DNA of 64,000 bases from Telluria mixta (GCF_029223865.1 NZ_CP119520.1:6944001-7008000), one strand, 5' to 3'. Shown: positions 29,388 through 38,537, counted from the stretch's first letter. The notes: generated by a model from the sequence alone, not told the origin. Program-made: numbers and translations.

Positions 29388-31132
29388 GCCGTGACCTCTT
29401 TCGTCCGTTCTTTTTGCAAGGCATTAGCGGCACGATATGCGAACGTCACGATCGGCCCCAAGGTCGCTCCGCCGGACCAATATGCTTGTCCAGATGCTGA
29501 TGCAACACAGTTCCCGACACCGTACAGCCCCGGAATCGGTTGGCCCTTGACATCGAGGATTCGCCCATGGGTATCCGTTCGCGGCCCGCCTTTAGTGTCA
29601 AGATTGCCCGGTCCGAGCAAGGTAGCGTAAAACGGGCCAGTGTCGCTGATCGGATACATGGTCGGGTTCGCCTTTCCAGTGGCTTTGTTATTCCCGTTGA
29701 ACATGAGTTCGACCGGACGCTCACCCCGATGAAAATCGAGATCCTTGCCGGTTTTTGCAAATTCATTAAAGCGGCGGATTGTGTCATTCAGAGTCGCGAC
29801 AAACTCCGGCGCCAACGAAATATTAAACCGGTCACGATAAACGGCCATCCGTGCAGCGATGTTTTTCGCCAGTTCCTCTCGCGTCGCCCCTTTGATGACA
29901 TGTCGGTCGTCACTACCCGGCGGGACGATGTAAGAACCGTAATGTTCCTCTGCGCAATTGTCCTGCGCTTGCTGATCCCATATTGCAATCAGCACTTCGT
30001 TGGGGTACTCCTGGCGTGGGCCATCCCAGGCCCAGAACGCGCGTGTCACTTCGTTATATTGCAGTTTCTCGTTGACGACGCGATTTCCGTACTTGTTAAC
30101 AAACACCATGGAGTCGCCGGAAGGCATGAAAGCTCCCCACAATGATCCGTCGTTAGCCACGGCTTTTTCGAACACGACCGGGCAATTCCACGCGTAGTTC
30201 ATATTCGCCAACTGCACGCCCAATGGGCTCGAAATTCGAATGAAGTCGCCTTCGTTCGAATTCGCTGCACAGCCGCCGACAATGTTCCCGCAAAGGAAAT
30301 CACGCCTCAATTGGGGATCATGAGTGAAACCGCCCGTCGCGAAGACCACTGCCTTCTTCGCCCGAAAACGCAACGTCTCCCCTTCTGGCGATGTCACTTC
30401 CACACCGACAACTTCGCCGCGGCCGTTGCGGATGATGCTCTGCACACGATGCGAAGTCTTGATCGAAATGCCGTCACGACGCGCGGCATTCGAGAGGGAC
30501 ATAATGCCGAACTTGCCTCCGTTATGCAGGCTTGCGCCGGCGGGCAGCAAGGCCCGGCCTTTTGGCGCTTTGTTTTCTGGCAGATCAGCCCAATAGTCGA
30601 CCACATCCGCCGGGTGCTGATATGGCAGTGCCCCGCGTGCGTTCAGCAATTCTGCAGCAGTGGACGCCGTATCATAATATGCTTCGCACATGTCATATTG
30701 CCAATCGGTAAGTCCAAGCTTTGGAGCCGAAGGACTGTATGAGTGCGGCGCCGATAGCCGTGCGACAAGCTTCATGAAATCTGGCTTCGGATCCTGGATG
30801 CCAGCCTTCTTCATTGGTTCGTTATTTGGTATCCAATACCAGAATCCGGATTTTGCAGTGGTTCCGCCAATACTTCCGGATTTTTCCAGTACCACGACGC
30901 TATTTCCCTGCCAGCGCGAAAACAGGGCAGTTCCAAGCCCACCCGCGCCACTGCCGCAGACGACGACGTCGTACTCGGCATCGAATCGCAATTTTTTGCC
31001 ACTAGCTGCGGAAGCAGATTGCGCGATTGTTGCCAATCCCAGCGCCCCTGCCGCGCCTGCGCCAATGAAACCGCGCCTGGTAATCTCCTCTTTGCGTGGA
31101 TTTTTTTTAAAATCCTTTTCTTTCTCATTCAT
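29384..31132 (-). CDS. Tat-exported FAD-dependent dehydrogenase, 3-ketosteroid-Δ1-dehydrogenase-like
   Basis: This 582-residue flavoprotein begins with a twin-arginine signal (ITRRGFIGAGAAG, R19-R20). FAD motif VVVCGSGAGGLGTAL and SIGGTTAKSGFWYWIPNN follow, and the C-terminal QPIPGLYGVGNCVASASG and YWSGGATLGPIVTFAYRAA resemble KstD and related FAD_binding_2 enzymes. KstD-type enzymes introduce a double bond next to a ring ketone; most are cytoplasmic, whereas this one has a Tat signal and a coupled cytochrome c. A fumarate/urocanate-reductase-like role is an alternative. It is the first gene of a unit with a sigma-54 promoter and the DmpR-type paired sites at 31439-31485. Confidence 0.8.
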   Translation of the reverse strand: MNEKEKDFKKNPRKEEITRRGFIGAGAAGALGLATIAQSASAASGKKLRFDAEYDVVVCGSGAGGLGTALFSRWQGNSVVVLEKSGSIGGTTAKSGFWYWIPNNEPMKKAGIQDPKPDFMKLVARLSAPHSYSPSAPKLGLTDWQYDMCEAYYDTASTAAELLNARGALPYQHPADVVDYWADLPENKAPKGRALLPAGASLHNGGKFGIMSLSNAARRDGISIKTSHRVQSIIRNGRGEVVGVEVTSPEGETLRFRAKKAVVFATGGFTHDPQLRRDFLCGNIVGGCAANSNEGDFIRISSPLGVQLANMNYAWNCPVVFEKAVANDGSLWGAFMPSGDSMVFVNKYGNRVVNEKLQYNEVTRAFWAWDGPRQEYPNEVLIAIWDQQAQDNCAEEHYGSYIVPPGSDDRHVIKGATREELAKNIAARMAVYRDRFNISLAPEFVATLNDTIRRFNEFAKTGKDLDFHRGERPVELMFNGNNKATGKANPTMYPISDTGPFYATLLGPGNLDTKGGPRTDTHGRILDVKGQPIPGLYGVGNCVASASGQAYWSGGATLGPIVTFAYRAANALQKERTKEVTA

Positions 31133-31298
31133 ACTATTACATCCTCCAAGTACGCTAGATTCGTCCTACTTAAAAAAGAGGTGGACAACATCCCCTCTCA
31201 ATACGCTCGCTCCGATGTCCGCAGACATGGGCCAGAGAGACGGCTTCGCCTGTTCTACATTCTTAAAAGATTTTCCTGAACTTCCACCGTGCTTGAAC

Positions 31299-31313
31299 TG
31301 GCACATTGCTTGC
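31299..31313 (+). promoter_or_regulatory. Plus-strand sigma-54-like sequence without a gene
   Basis: TGGCAC, five bases (ATTGC), TTGC is an exact consensus match on the plus strand, inside the leader of the KstD-like gene. No convincing plus-strand gene follows and no paired activator sites precede it. It may be chance, a relic, or an antisense promoter. Confidence 0.35.
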
Positions 31314-31372
31314 GGCTTTTTAACGGGCTTCAGGATACCCATTCTTCGCCTGTCTACTCCTTATCGTTGGAT

Positions 31373-31387
31373 GCAGGAAACGTGCCA
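31373..31387 (-). promoter_or_regulatory. Sigma-54 promoter of the KstD-like / cytochrome c / SDR unit
   Basis: On the minus strand TGGCAC, five bases (GTTTC), then CTGC. The invariant GG and GC are at correct spacing, with one deviation from TTGC. The expected start is near 31361, leaving a leader of about 230 bases. Confidence 0.65.
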
Positions 31388-31438
31388 AGCCAAAATGCCG
31401 CATTTCCTTTATATATCTTGCTCACGCCCCTCCAGACG

Positions 31439-31485
31439 TTGACGGAATCGTCACGTGAACGGAGTACGCTTGACGGATTCGTACG
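31439..31485 (-). promoter_or_regulatory. Paired upstream activator sites (DmpR-type UAS)
   Basis: Read on the plus strand, TTGACGGAATCGTCAC starts at 31439 and TTGACGGATTCGTACG at 31470, again 31 bp apart. The nearer centre is 73.5 bp from the -12 element, about 11 bp less than at the other three promoters, that is one helical turn. Confidence 0.7.
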
Positions 31486-31487
31486 GC

Positions 31488-31919
31488 ATGAGCGTGTTCC
31501 GGGTGGAGCGGGAAAGCGGGCATAGCAAACCTCAAGAACCTGGCCTGGGATGCCGGTGCCGAGTAAAACCCTGGCATCGGGTCGACCCGGCGTGCGCCCT
31601 CATGACGAGGCCTTGTCGTAGGTGGGCTTGTCTGAGCACTTGGCTTTCATCGCGCTGGCGGCAAGAGTCGATGCCGGGGAGTCGAGCCCTCACCGCCCTT
31701 GCCGGGACCATCGCCAGGCAATGTCATCTCGAAGACTCACCCGGTTTCGACGTGGCCGTCGCGGTAGCGCCAGTACATGGGCTACAACGAATTTACCGTG
31801 ACGATGCCGCTATCGGTGTTGTCGACGGAGCCCTGGCATTGGCTCGACACGTGATCGGTCGCGTGGCCATCCTTGCGATCACACATAGTGTCGATCACGA
31901 GATTGCCACTGTGATGTAG
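31488..31919. other. Noncoding interval upstream of the KstD-like unit
   Basis: A 154-codon plus-strand frame crosses this interval (31455-31919), but it has no ribosome site, no family resemblance and a composition like a shadow frame. Minus-strand frames are interrupted by stops. It may hold decayed coding sequence; nothing is recognised. Confidence 0.4.
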
Positions 31920-33170
31920 TCACAGTACTTCGGCCGCCTGCGCCTGCACCAGTGGCTCGGCGCCGACCGAGCAGGTTCTATTAACATGGAACCAACGTCG
32001 CCCCAATGATGTCATCAATGTATTTCGAATCGCCGCGTCTTGAGGAGCGACACCGAAACCGACCATCACGCCAGTGGCGTCGTAAAAGCGGGAGATCATG
32101 CGTTGGTCGACGACTGCGTCGACCCATGCACCTCCAGCGAGAGCGTCGGGCGGTGGCGGCACCAAGGCAATCGGGAAACTTGGCGTTTTCACCAGCACGG
32201 GAGTGGGTTTCAGATCGACCGGCGTGGGTGTTCCAGCGAGAGTACGCGCAATGGCACGTGCCGCACTCATCAATGGCGCGATGTACGGCATGGTGTGAGT
32301 CGCGCCGGCTTCGCCCACCGTATACTGGGCGCAGTCCCCTAGTGCGTATATATGGGCATCGGACGAGAGACCCAGCGCGTTTACGACGATGCCACGGTCG
32401 ATGGTCAAGCCTGCAGTGGATGCCAACGTACAGTTGGGACGCAATCCAACCGCCGACAGTACAAGGTCGGCCTCGACCACGCTTCCGTCCGAGAGGGTAA
32501 TGTGCGTCGCATTGTTGCCGTGATCAATCGACGCTGCTGTTGTACCCAGCCGCATCGCTACGCCCTTGTCGATGAGCGCCTGTTGTAAGCCACGTGACAG
32601 TACCGGAGGAGCGATTGACGCCAAAGGCATGGAATTAGGATCGATCAGGGTGACGGCGTGCCCCGCACTTGAAATATCATCGGCAAATTCGCAGCCGATT
32701 AAGCCGGCCCCAAGAATTGCCACTCGAGTAGCCGGAGCGTGTTCAGGCAAGCCGACACGGGCGTGAAAGATCGCATAATCATCGACGTGATTGACGCTGA
32801 GAACCGCCGCGGCGGCATTACCTGGAATAGGCAAGCGAACAGGTTCAGCCCCTGCTGCGATAATCAGGTCGCGATAGGCCAGTACGCCCTTATCGGTATG
32901 AACCCTACGGTTCTCCGGGTCGATGCGTAGCACAGTCGTGCCGGACAGTACCGCTCCAGCTATTTGCCCTGACATCTGCTCGGCGGTTTGTGTCACCAAC
33001 TGCTGTGGCGTTTTCCGCTGGGCGAACGCGTTGGACAGCATGGGCTTGGAGTAAAATCCACCGCTGTCTTTAGTAACAATAACAAGTGGTGTTAATTTGT
33101 CCAGCTTGCGAAATTCTCGCGCCACCGTGTAGCCGGCCAGGCCCGCACCAATGATAATCACGGGATTCAT
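31920..33170 (-). CDS. Rubredoxin-NAD+ reductase-like FAD oxidoreductase
   Basis: This 416-residue two-dinucleotide-domain flavoprotein has NPVIIIGAGLAGYTVAREFRK at the N-terminus, the NAD-binding VAILGAGLIGCEFADD in the middle and the FAD-contacting IYALGDCAQY. It resembles the AlkT/RubB-type rubredoxin reductases, and the gene directly upstream encodes a rubredoxin, supporting that role. ATG 33170 matches the family start; ATG 33188 is also in frame. The last 30 residues are longer than I expect for the family. It likely feeds NADH electrons to rubredoxin for the Rieske oxygenase upstream. Confidence 0.85.
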   Translation of the reverse strand: MNPVIIIGAGLAGYTVAREFRKLDKLTPLVIVTKDSGGFYSKPMLSNAFAQRKTPQQLVTQTAEQMSGQIAGAVLSGTTVLRIDPENRRVHTDKGVLAYRDLIIAAGAEPVRLPIPGNAAAAVLSVNHVDDYAIFHARVGLPEHAPATRVAILGAGLIGCEFADDISSAGHAVTLIDPNSMPLASIAPPVLSRGLQQALIDKGVAMRLGTTAASIDHGNNATHITLSDGSVVEADLVLSAVGLRPNCTLASTAGLTIDRGIVVNALGLSSDAHIYALGDCAQYTVGEAGATHTMPYIAPLMSAARAIARTLAGTPTPVDLKPTPVLVKTPSFPIALVPPPPDALAGGAWVDAVVDQRMISRFYDATGVMVGFGVAPQDAAIRNTLMTSLGRRWFHVNRTCSVGAEPLVQAQAAEVL

Positions 33171-33191
33171 GGTTTCTGTCGCGAGCATGAG

Positions 33192-33356
33192 TCAAACCGC
33201 TTGCATGTCGAAATCTGTTTTCCTCACGCCGCAATCCGGGCATTCCCAATCTTCGGGAACATCTGCCCAAAGAGTACCTGAAGCGATCCCGTGCTCCGGC
33301 ATACCGAGGGATTCATCATAGGTGAAACCACAAACCACACACTGATAGATATTCAT
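33192..33356 (-). CDS. Rubredoxin
   Basis: This 54-residue one-iron protein has both knuckles: C6-V-V-C9-G and C39-P-D-C42-G, with the usual YDE-x5-P-E-H-G-I and PEDWECP context. Length is standard for a single-domain rubredoxin. It lies 21 bp upstream of the reductase and 149 bp after the Rieske oxygenase gene. Rubredoxins of this type usually serve AlkB hydroxylases; no alkB is present in the window. Confidence 0.95.
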   Translation of the reverse strand: MNIYQCVVCGFTYDESLGMPEHGIASGTLWADVPEDWECPDCGVRKTDFDMQAV

Positions 33357-33505
33357 CGCAATTCTTTCGGTAAAATCTGTTGGTCCGACAACGACTTCAA
33401 CTACCGTCCCTGCGGAAACCTGCCTACCGATGCGAACACCGGCTCCGACGCTCACCGGCTTGGTGCAACTGACGGCCCCGCACAGGCGCCGCCATCCCGA
33501 GTGGC

Positions 33506-34783
33506 TTACTTCATGGCCTCTGCAACGGTTTGGGCATTCACCCATTTACGCAAGATTTCCTGCTGATGTCGAATCATGAATTCCCCGTCCTGCAGGTACA
33601 TGACATCCTTTGCTCCCGATTCCAGGCCCTTCTGGATACTCTCGCAATTGGTAACGTCCTCCAGCACGATCTCGCACCAGCGGGCCGCATAGTGCTCGAG
33701 CTGAAGGCGACGACGCACACTATTCGCCTTCGGAATCCTGATCGTCAGAATCCAATGTGTCTCATTCCGCGAGATCGGCCAGAATTCATGCGTCCAATAG
33801 CCTCCCGTCGAATAGTCGATATTGAAATTTGGAAAGATGGCGGTCACGTCAGCCGACCAGCATGTTTCTTTGGTCGGGTTGATAGCCGGATGAGCACGCA
33901 GTCGCAAGACTTCATCATTCACGTCGCTACCCAATAAGCCACCGGTATCCACCTTGCAAGCCAGACGCTCAACCTCTGAGTTTGGCGGAGGCGCATATTC
34001 GGGGTTGCCATATGCAGACCAGGCACTGTGCAGGCCGAACGTATTGCCGCTCAATGGGCGTGCGTACTTGTTATGAACAGGATGCGAAAATCCCGGAGCC
34101 AGCGTTGCGGGATGAATCGCAGGAACATGGTACGACTCCGAAAAGGCGTCCATAATGAGCTTCCAGTTCGCCTTGAATCGTGCTTCGATCACCAAGGTTT
34201 CGTGGCCTTCACCGTACGGAACGCCCGCATAGGACTCCGCGTAAGGCCCCAGGAACTCCTTAAGGCTGATTTCCGGCTCACGCTGCAAATTAATAAAAAT
34301 CCATCCTTCCCAAACGTCCGTCGCAATCGGGGTCAGTCCACATTCTTTCTTATTCAGCTGAAAAAAATTCTTCTGGTCGGGCACCCCGGCGAGCGAGCCA
34401 TCCGAACCGTAGGCCCAGCCGTGATAGGCACATCGGTGGAGTTTGCTGTTACCGCTTTGCTCCGTTACGACGAGGTTCCCGCGGTGTGAACAGACGTTGT
34501 GAAAGGCCTGCACCTTGCCAGCAGCGTTGCGCATGACCAGCACCGACGCCTTGCATACCTCAATCTTCTTGACAAAAAAACTGTCTGCATCCGGGAGCTG
34601 GTCGGTGCGGCCAACATATAACCATGCCCTTCCGAATACCCGCGTTCTCTCCAGTTCAAAAAACTCTGGAGAGATGTATGAATCCACCGGAACCGGTCCG
34701 GTTCCAAGACCTAGTGCGGTCGTAAAACTGTCCTTGGCGCCACCCTGACCAAGATTTGCACCTATCACCATATCGTTCATCAT
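33506..34783 (-). CDS. Rieske-type ring-hydroxylating/demethylating oxygenase, large subunit
   Basis: This 425-residue oxygenase has the Rieske [2Fe-2S] site C98-x-H100-x17-C118-x2-H121 and a mononuclear iron site in [10 protein letters not shown], with H219 and H224 as likely ligands. It would activate O2 to hydroxylate or dealkylate an aromatic or alicyclic substrate. No canonical small beta subunit is adjacent; it may be a homotrimeric alpha-only enzyme. It overlaps the upstream small gene by four bases (ATGA). Downstream lie rubredoxin and its reductase in place of the usual Rieske or plant-type ferredoxin and FNR, suggesting they are its electron donors. The substrate is unknown. Confidence 0.9.
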   Translation of the reverse strand: MMNDMVIGANLGQGGAKDSFTTALGLGTGPVPVDSYISPEFFELERTRVFGRAWLYVGRTDQLPDADSFFVKKIEVCKASVLVMRNAAGKVQAFHNVCSHRGNLVVTEQSGNSKLHRCAYHGWAYGSDGSLAGVPDQKNFFQLNKKECGLTPIATDVWEGWIFINLQREPEISLKEFLGPYAESYAGVPYGEGHETLVIEARFKANWKLIMDAFSESYHVPAIHPATLAPGFSHPVHNKYARPLSGNTFGLHSAWSAYGNPEYAPPPNSEVERLACKVDTGGLLGSDVNDEVLRLRAHPAINPTKETCWSADVTAIFPNFNIDYSTGGYWTHEFWPISRNETHWILTIRIPKANSVRRRLQLEHYAARWCEIVLEDVTNCESIQKGLESGAKDVMYLQDGEFMIRHQQEILRKWVNAQTVAEAMK

Positions 34784-35169
34784 TGCGTCTCCTCGAGATC
34801 TCGCTTGGATTGCTCCTTGCTGCTGCCTCCGAACGGCCAGGGCCCTTGCGTCATCTGCAAGTCACTGCGGAGCTGTGCGCGGTGCGCGATAGGTTGACCG
34901 TGCATCTCAACTGCCATGGCGACGTGAGCAATTGCAAGCAGCAGCTTGAACAAACGTTCGGACGCTGGCGGCATGTCATCGAGAGGAAACGCATCCAAGT
35001 GCGCGATCGCGTCCTCAGCGCGTGCCAGCATGTGATCATAAAAGCGTTGAATTTCTTCCATCGACGCTTTTGAACGCTGCTTCCAACGCTCGTTATTCGT
35101 GTCACGTACCCAGTACTCGACAAACTGCTCCAACTCATCAAATCCACTCGGAAGCAGCGGCTCAGCCAT
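34780..35169 (-). CDS. Uncharacterised small helical protein coupled to the Rieske oxygenase
   Basis: This 129-residue protein is acidic and predicted largely alpha-helical, with no cysteine, signal or membrane segment. Its stop overlaps the oxygenase start, so production is coupled. It does not look like the beta subunit of aromatic dioxygenases (about 160-190 residues, cystatin-like beta fold). It could be an assembly or accessory factor. I do not recognise the family. Confidence 0.6.
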   Translation of the reverse strand: MAEPLLPSGFDELEQFVEYWVRDTNNERWKQRSKASMEEIQRFYDHMLARAEDAIAHLDAFPLDDMPPASERLFKLLLAIAHVAMAVEMHGQPIAHRAQLRSDLQMTQGPWPFGGSSKEQSKRDLEETQ

Positions 35170-35353
35170 GTTGATTACTCCTTAACGTACGATGTACATC
35201 AAATTCACCAAAACCACTCGAAACCATTTTCTGTCTCCTTGTGCTTATTCGTCTTTGATGAGCAATCCGAGAACTGCCGGTCGGCTAATCGAAAAAATCT
35301 TTGACTGCGTAATCCTTGTCGGTAGATGCTGCACCCATGTTCACGTGTACACA

Positions 35354-35391
35354 GCCTGCTTCCATCCAATACCTTGCGTATGGAAGCAGGC
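35354..35391. repeat. 12-bp inverted repeat between DUF1329 gene and the oxygenase unit
   Basis: GCCTGCTTCCAT at 35354-35365 and ATGGAAGCAGGC at 35380-35391 form a perfect stem with a 14-base loop. It follows the DUF1329 stop by about 70 bp on the minus strand and could end that transcript, though no T-run follows in that direction. The rest of 35170-35460 shows no gene or clear promoter. Confidence 0.55.
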
Positions 35392-35460
35392 CTTCAAAAA
35401 TAACGCGTGGACGCCTCGGCCTTGAAGCTTCGGCTATCCACTGGCTGGCCAAGTACCGCC

Positions 35461-36720
35461 TTACTGCAGTGATTCGAGAATTTCAGGGCCGAACTTGGTG
35501 GCGTTAATGCCGCTATCGTCCACGCCTGGAGTCATGTAGAAAGTGACATGTTGCGCCTTCATGTCGGCGTATTCGCCACCCGCCACCGACACGTACTTGA
35601 TCCCGGACTTGGCACCGACACGCTGCTCGAAGTGGTAGTTCTGCCACCGCCAGAAGTCACCCTTCTTGTCATAAATTTCGGCGTAATAGATGACGTTTGT
35701 GTTCGTGTCAGCGTAGACAATTTTCTTGCCATATGGGTGGTCCGACGGGGGCGTACCTTCGACGACCCATACTTCCACCGGGGTCACCGGCTGGACCGAC
35801 TGTGCAACCGGCACGCTGAAATCGAGATGAGGCCACTCCCCCGCGGTACCGGCTTTGTCCTTGGCGCGCGCTCGATACGCTTTGTAATCCGTACTAGCCA
35901 ACACCCAGCGTTTTCCAAGCAGTTTGATCGATTTGTAGCGCGACGGCCGAGAATTCCAGAGGTTGATGTCATCGTTGATGAAGTCGAAACCACCAACGTT
36001 GTCCATCCACGCGTTGCCCGACATACGACGAATGCGTCGGGCTGACTTGATGTATGCCCATTGGTCGTCCGGCTTATTGGCGACATCGTACTGGGTAGTG
36101 AAGGTACCGACGCCCTTCAAATCCTGCGGAGTAAGGGCCACCAAGATGGTTTTGTGCAGAACGGTTGGTTCGCTCGGAAACGCTCCGTCCGGCGTCCAAA
36201 GCCGCCCTTTGTTATACACACGCTGCAGGTTCCAGTGCGTGCTCGATTCAAAGCCGTTCTTGCTGGCCAAAGTAAACCAGACAGCCTGGTTAAGGTCTGC
36301 ACCAGTCGATGCGCCATAATAGTAATTCCAGATCACCTTGTCGCCGGCGGAGGGATCTGCCGGGTCGATATTGGGAAAAGGCTTACCCGCTACATATCCG
36401 GTGACTTCGCGCGTCTTTGGATCAAATTTAACCTGGTCCGCATATTTTTTAGTGGCTGCAATATATTGCGGATCCATCTGAAGCGGCGGGCTTTTAACGA
36501 GCGGATACTTTTTATTGTATTGCCTGATCAGCAGTTCCATTTTGTCAGTCAACAGGTCGCCGATCTTGTGTCCCATGAACGTGTCGTTCTTGACCTGATC
36601 AAGATTTGCCTTACTGATCACTGTTCCTTCCGGCAATTCGGCAGCAAACGCGGGCCCGCCAAGCGACAGCAAGCCGGTGAGAAAAGGTACGCCGATAAAC
36701 TGAAACGATTTGGTACGCAT
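35461..36720 (-). CDS. DUF1329 family periplasmic/outer-membrane protein
   Basis: This 419-residue protein has a signal peptide (cleavage near AFAAE, residue 28) and the DUF1329 pattern, with HWNLQRVYNKGRLW, GKRWVLASTDYKAYRA and VEVWVVEGTP; the LolA/LolB-like fold is suspected for this family. DUF1329 genes are commonly next to DUF1302 barrels and MMPL transporters in clusters for hydrophobic compounds (established association). It follows DUF1302 by 19 bp. Probably it shuttles a lipid or hydrophobic substrate through the periplasm. Confidence 0.88.
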   Translation of the reverse strand: MRTKSFQFIGVPFLTGLLSLGGPAFAAELPEGTVISKANLDQVKNDTFMGHKIGDLLTDKMELLIRQYNKKYPLVKSPPLQMDPQYIAATKKYADQVKFDPKTREVTGYVAGKPFPNIDPADPSAGDKVIWNYYYGASTGADLNQAVWFTLASKNGFESSTHWNLQRVYNKGRLWTPDGAFPSEPTVLHKTILVALTPQDLKGVGTFTTQYDVANKPDDQWAYIKSARRIRRMSGNAWMDNVGGFDFINDDINLWNSRPSRYKSIKLLGKRWVLASTDYKAYRARAKDKAGTAGEWPHLDFSVPVAQSVQPVTPVEVWVVEGTPPSDHPYGKKIVYADTNTNVIYYAEIYDKKGDFWRWQNYHFEQRVGAKSGIKYVSVAGGEYADMKAQHVTFYMTPGVDDSGINATKFGPEILESLQ

Positions 36721-36739
36721 TTTGTTTGTTCCTTTATTG

Positions 36740-38458
36740 TCAGAATTGATACGTTACACGCAAGGTAGCGTAGTCGTGGTCATTCAGCGCAGCAAATCCC
36801 ATGCTGTCGTAACCAGGATCGGAGATGTTATTCGTCCGCGCTTTCCTGGAGTGGAACAGCACGGCATCTGCATTAATGCGCCAATGGTTGCCAATGTTGA
36901 ACGATACGCTTGGGATAAGGAAGCTATTGTGGCCCTGGAACTCAGTGCCGACTGCAATTTGGTAAACGAGCCGCGAGTTCATGTATGGGAACTGCACAAA
37001 AGCGGTACCAATCGTGTTGTGCTTGCGAAGACGTGCGGCGCCACCAACCGCGACGATCGCGTCGTCGGCAGGATCAAAGCTCTGTACCCAGGTGTCAAAA
37101 ATTTGCACCGACGCGAATGACGGTGCGTTGGTACCAAACCAGCTTTGCAGGCGAAGCTGTTTGTCGGCGCGCAGGGTGGTCTGAACAACGTCCTTTTCGA
37201 CAAGTCGCCCCATCACACCCGCATTATTCGGAGTCTGGAAATAGCCCAGCGCGTTGGGAGTACCACTGACGTTCGAGTTGCTGTTAAATAGCCGTCCCTT
37301 TTGATACGCAACCTCGGCGTTCAGGATTGCATCAAGCGTTTCGCTCTCGGCACTGACGCTCGCGCCAAACACATTGATAACCGGGTAGATCCAGTCGCCG
37401 TACGCCTTGTTGACCGGTGCCTGGCGATAGTACAAATTCGAGACGCACCCCGTTGCATCGCGGTCAGCCGCTCCGGCGAAGACGCCACACGGGTTGAGCA
37501 CGAAGTCCGGTTGGAATACCCGTTGGTAGCTGAAGGCGTAATTTGCGCCTCCAGCCTTTCCGCTCCAGCGAATCGCCCCTGTCACGTCTTTCTGTCGACC
37601 TGCCGGATGATCGTAATTAAACTGACTTGCGTAGGCAAGATAATCGACTCCCATATTCGGTGAGGCCATCCAGCGACCGCCATAGATATCATAGGTATTA
37701 CCGATGTCCCTATTTCGATCCCAACCCGGACGCACCACGACCTGCAAGGAACCATCTGCCTCCGGTACGGCGATCTGGACGTTTGCCATGATGACCGGCT
37801 TACGGAGCGCATCGCTCTCAGGCTCCCCGAACAGGCGCCAGCGGTAATCGAAGCCGTTCAGCAAATCGTTAGGATGAAAGAAGTCCGTCTCGCCAAACAC
37901 CACTTGCTGCTTGCCGAACCGGACCGAGATGCGATCGCCGACCGGGAAGTCGACGTAGAGCTCCCGCAGTTCAATCTGGTTGTATTGCTGCCGTACGTCG
38001 CATCCGGGCCCGGTCGGCGCGCCAATGACGGTCGCGCTGGTACACGAGCGTTCCTGTAATCTTTTTCCGTACGAGGTGAGTTTTTCACGGTCTGCTCGAG
38101 CAACTCCATGCCAACTCACCGGGCCGGTTTTGTAATCGGCCTCGAGTTGCAGCGAAGTACGGAACATGGACATGTCCCCTTTGCCCTCCAGGGGACTGTA
38201 GGGAGGCTGGCCCGGATATGGAGCGGTTACGTCCTGATTATCTTTGAGATTCCAGGACATCCAGGTACGAATGAAACCCGCAAGTTTCAAATTGCTACTT
38301 GTGGACCCGTCCGTATTAGTCAAATCCTGGACGGTGGCTTCAGCATCGGGCGATTCCTGAGCAGACGCGCCGCCGCACACGGCACCCAACATTATCAATA
38401 ATGCCGGAATAGTGCGCATCCGGGGCAGAAGGATTTTCGCGTCTTTGTCTCTACTCAT
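36740..38458 (-). CDS. DUF1302 family outer-membrane beta-barrel protein
   Basis: This 572-residue protein has a signal peptide (cleavage near SAQES, about residue 34) and a beta-barrel with alternating hydrophobic strands, ending in ATLRVTYQF with the terminal phenylalanine. It contains GDRISVRFGKQQVVFGETDFF, typical of DUF1302. It is the likely outer-membrane partner of the DUF1329 protein encoded 19 bp downstream and of the MMPL transporter upstream, forming a route for a hydrophobic substrate. Confidence 0.88.
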   Translation of the reverse strand: MSRDKDAKILLPRMRTIPALLIMLGAVCGGASAQESPDAEATVQDLTNTDGSTSSNLKLAGFIRTWMSWNLKDNQDVTAPYPGQPPYSPLEGKGDMSMFRTSLQLEADYKTGPVSWHGVARADREKLTSYGKRLQERSCTSATVIGAPTGPGCDVRQQYNQIELRELYVDFPVGDRISVRFGKQQVVFGETDFFHPNDLLNGFDYRWRLFGEPESDALRKPVIMANVQIAVPEADGSLQVVVRPGWDRNRDIGNTYDIYGGRWMASPNMGVDYLAYASQFNYDHPAGRQKDVTGAIRWSGKAGGANYAFSYQRVFQPDFVLNPCGVFAGAADRDATGCVSNLYYRQAPVNKAYGDWIYPVINVFGASVSAESETLDAILNAEVAYQKGRLFNSNSNVSGTPNALGYFQTPNNAGVMGRLVEKDVVQTTLRADKQLRLQSWFGTNAPSFASVQIFDTWVQSFDPADDAIVAVGGAARLRKHNTIGTAFVQFPYMNSRLVYQIAVGTEFQGHNSFLIPSVSFNIGNHWRINADAVLFHSRKARTNNISDPGYDSMGFAALNDHDYATLRVTYQF

Positions 38459-38537
38459 GTTTTCTCCATTTATACTTTTAATAAATCGGGTAAAAATCGG
38501 CGACCTTCAGAACACTTCCTCTCCTGGTGATCGCGTT

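Noticed and set aside
31455..31919. A 154-codon plus-strand frame in the KstD-unit upstream gap
   Set aside because: It crosses the activator sites, lacks a start signal and has arginine/cysteine-rich shadow-like composition.
35354..35391. The GGTATTGGATGG segment inside the repeat as a third copy of the 48961/41999 element
   Set aside because: Only about 10 bases match and the rest of the element is absent.
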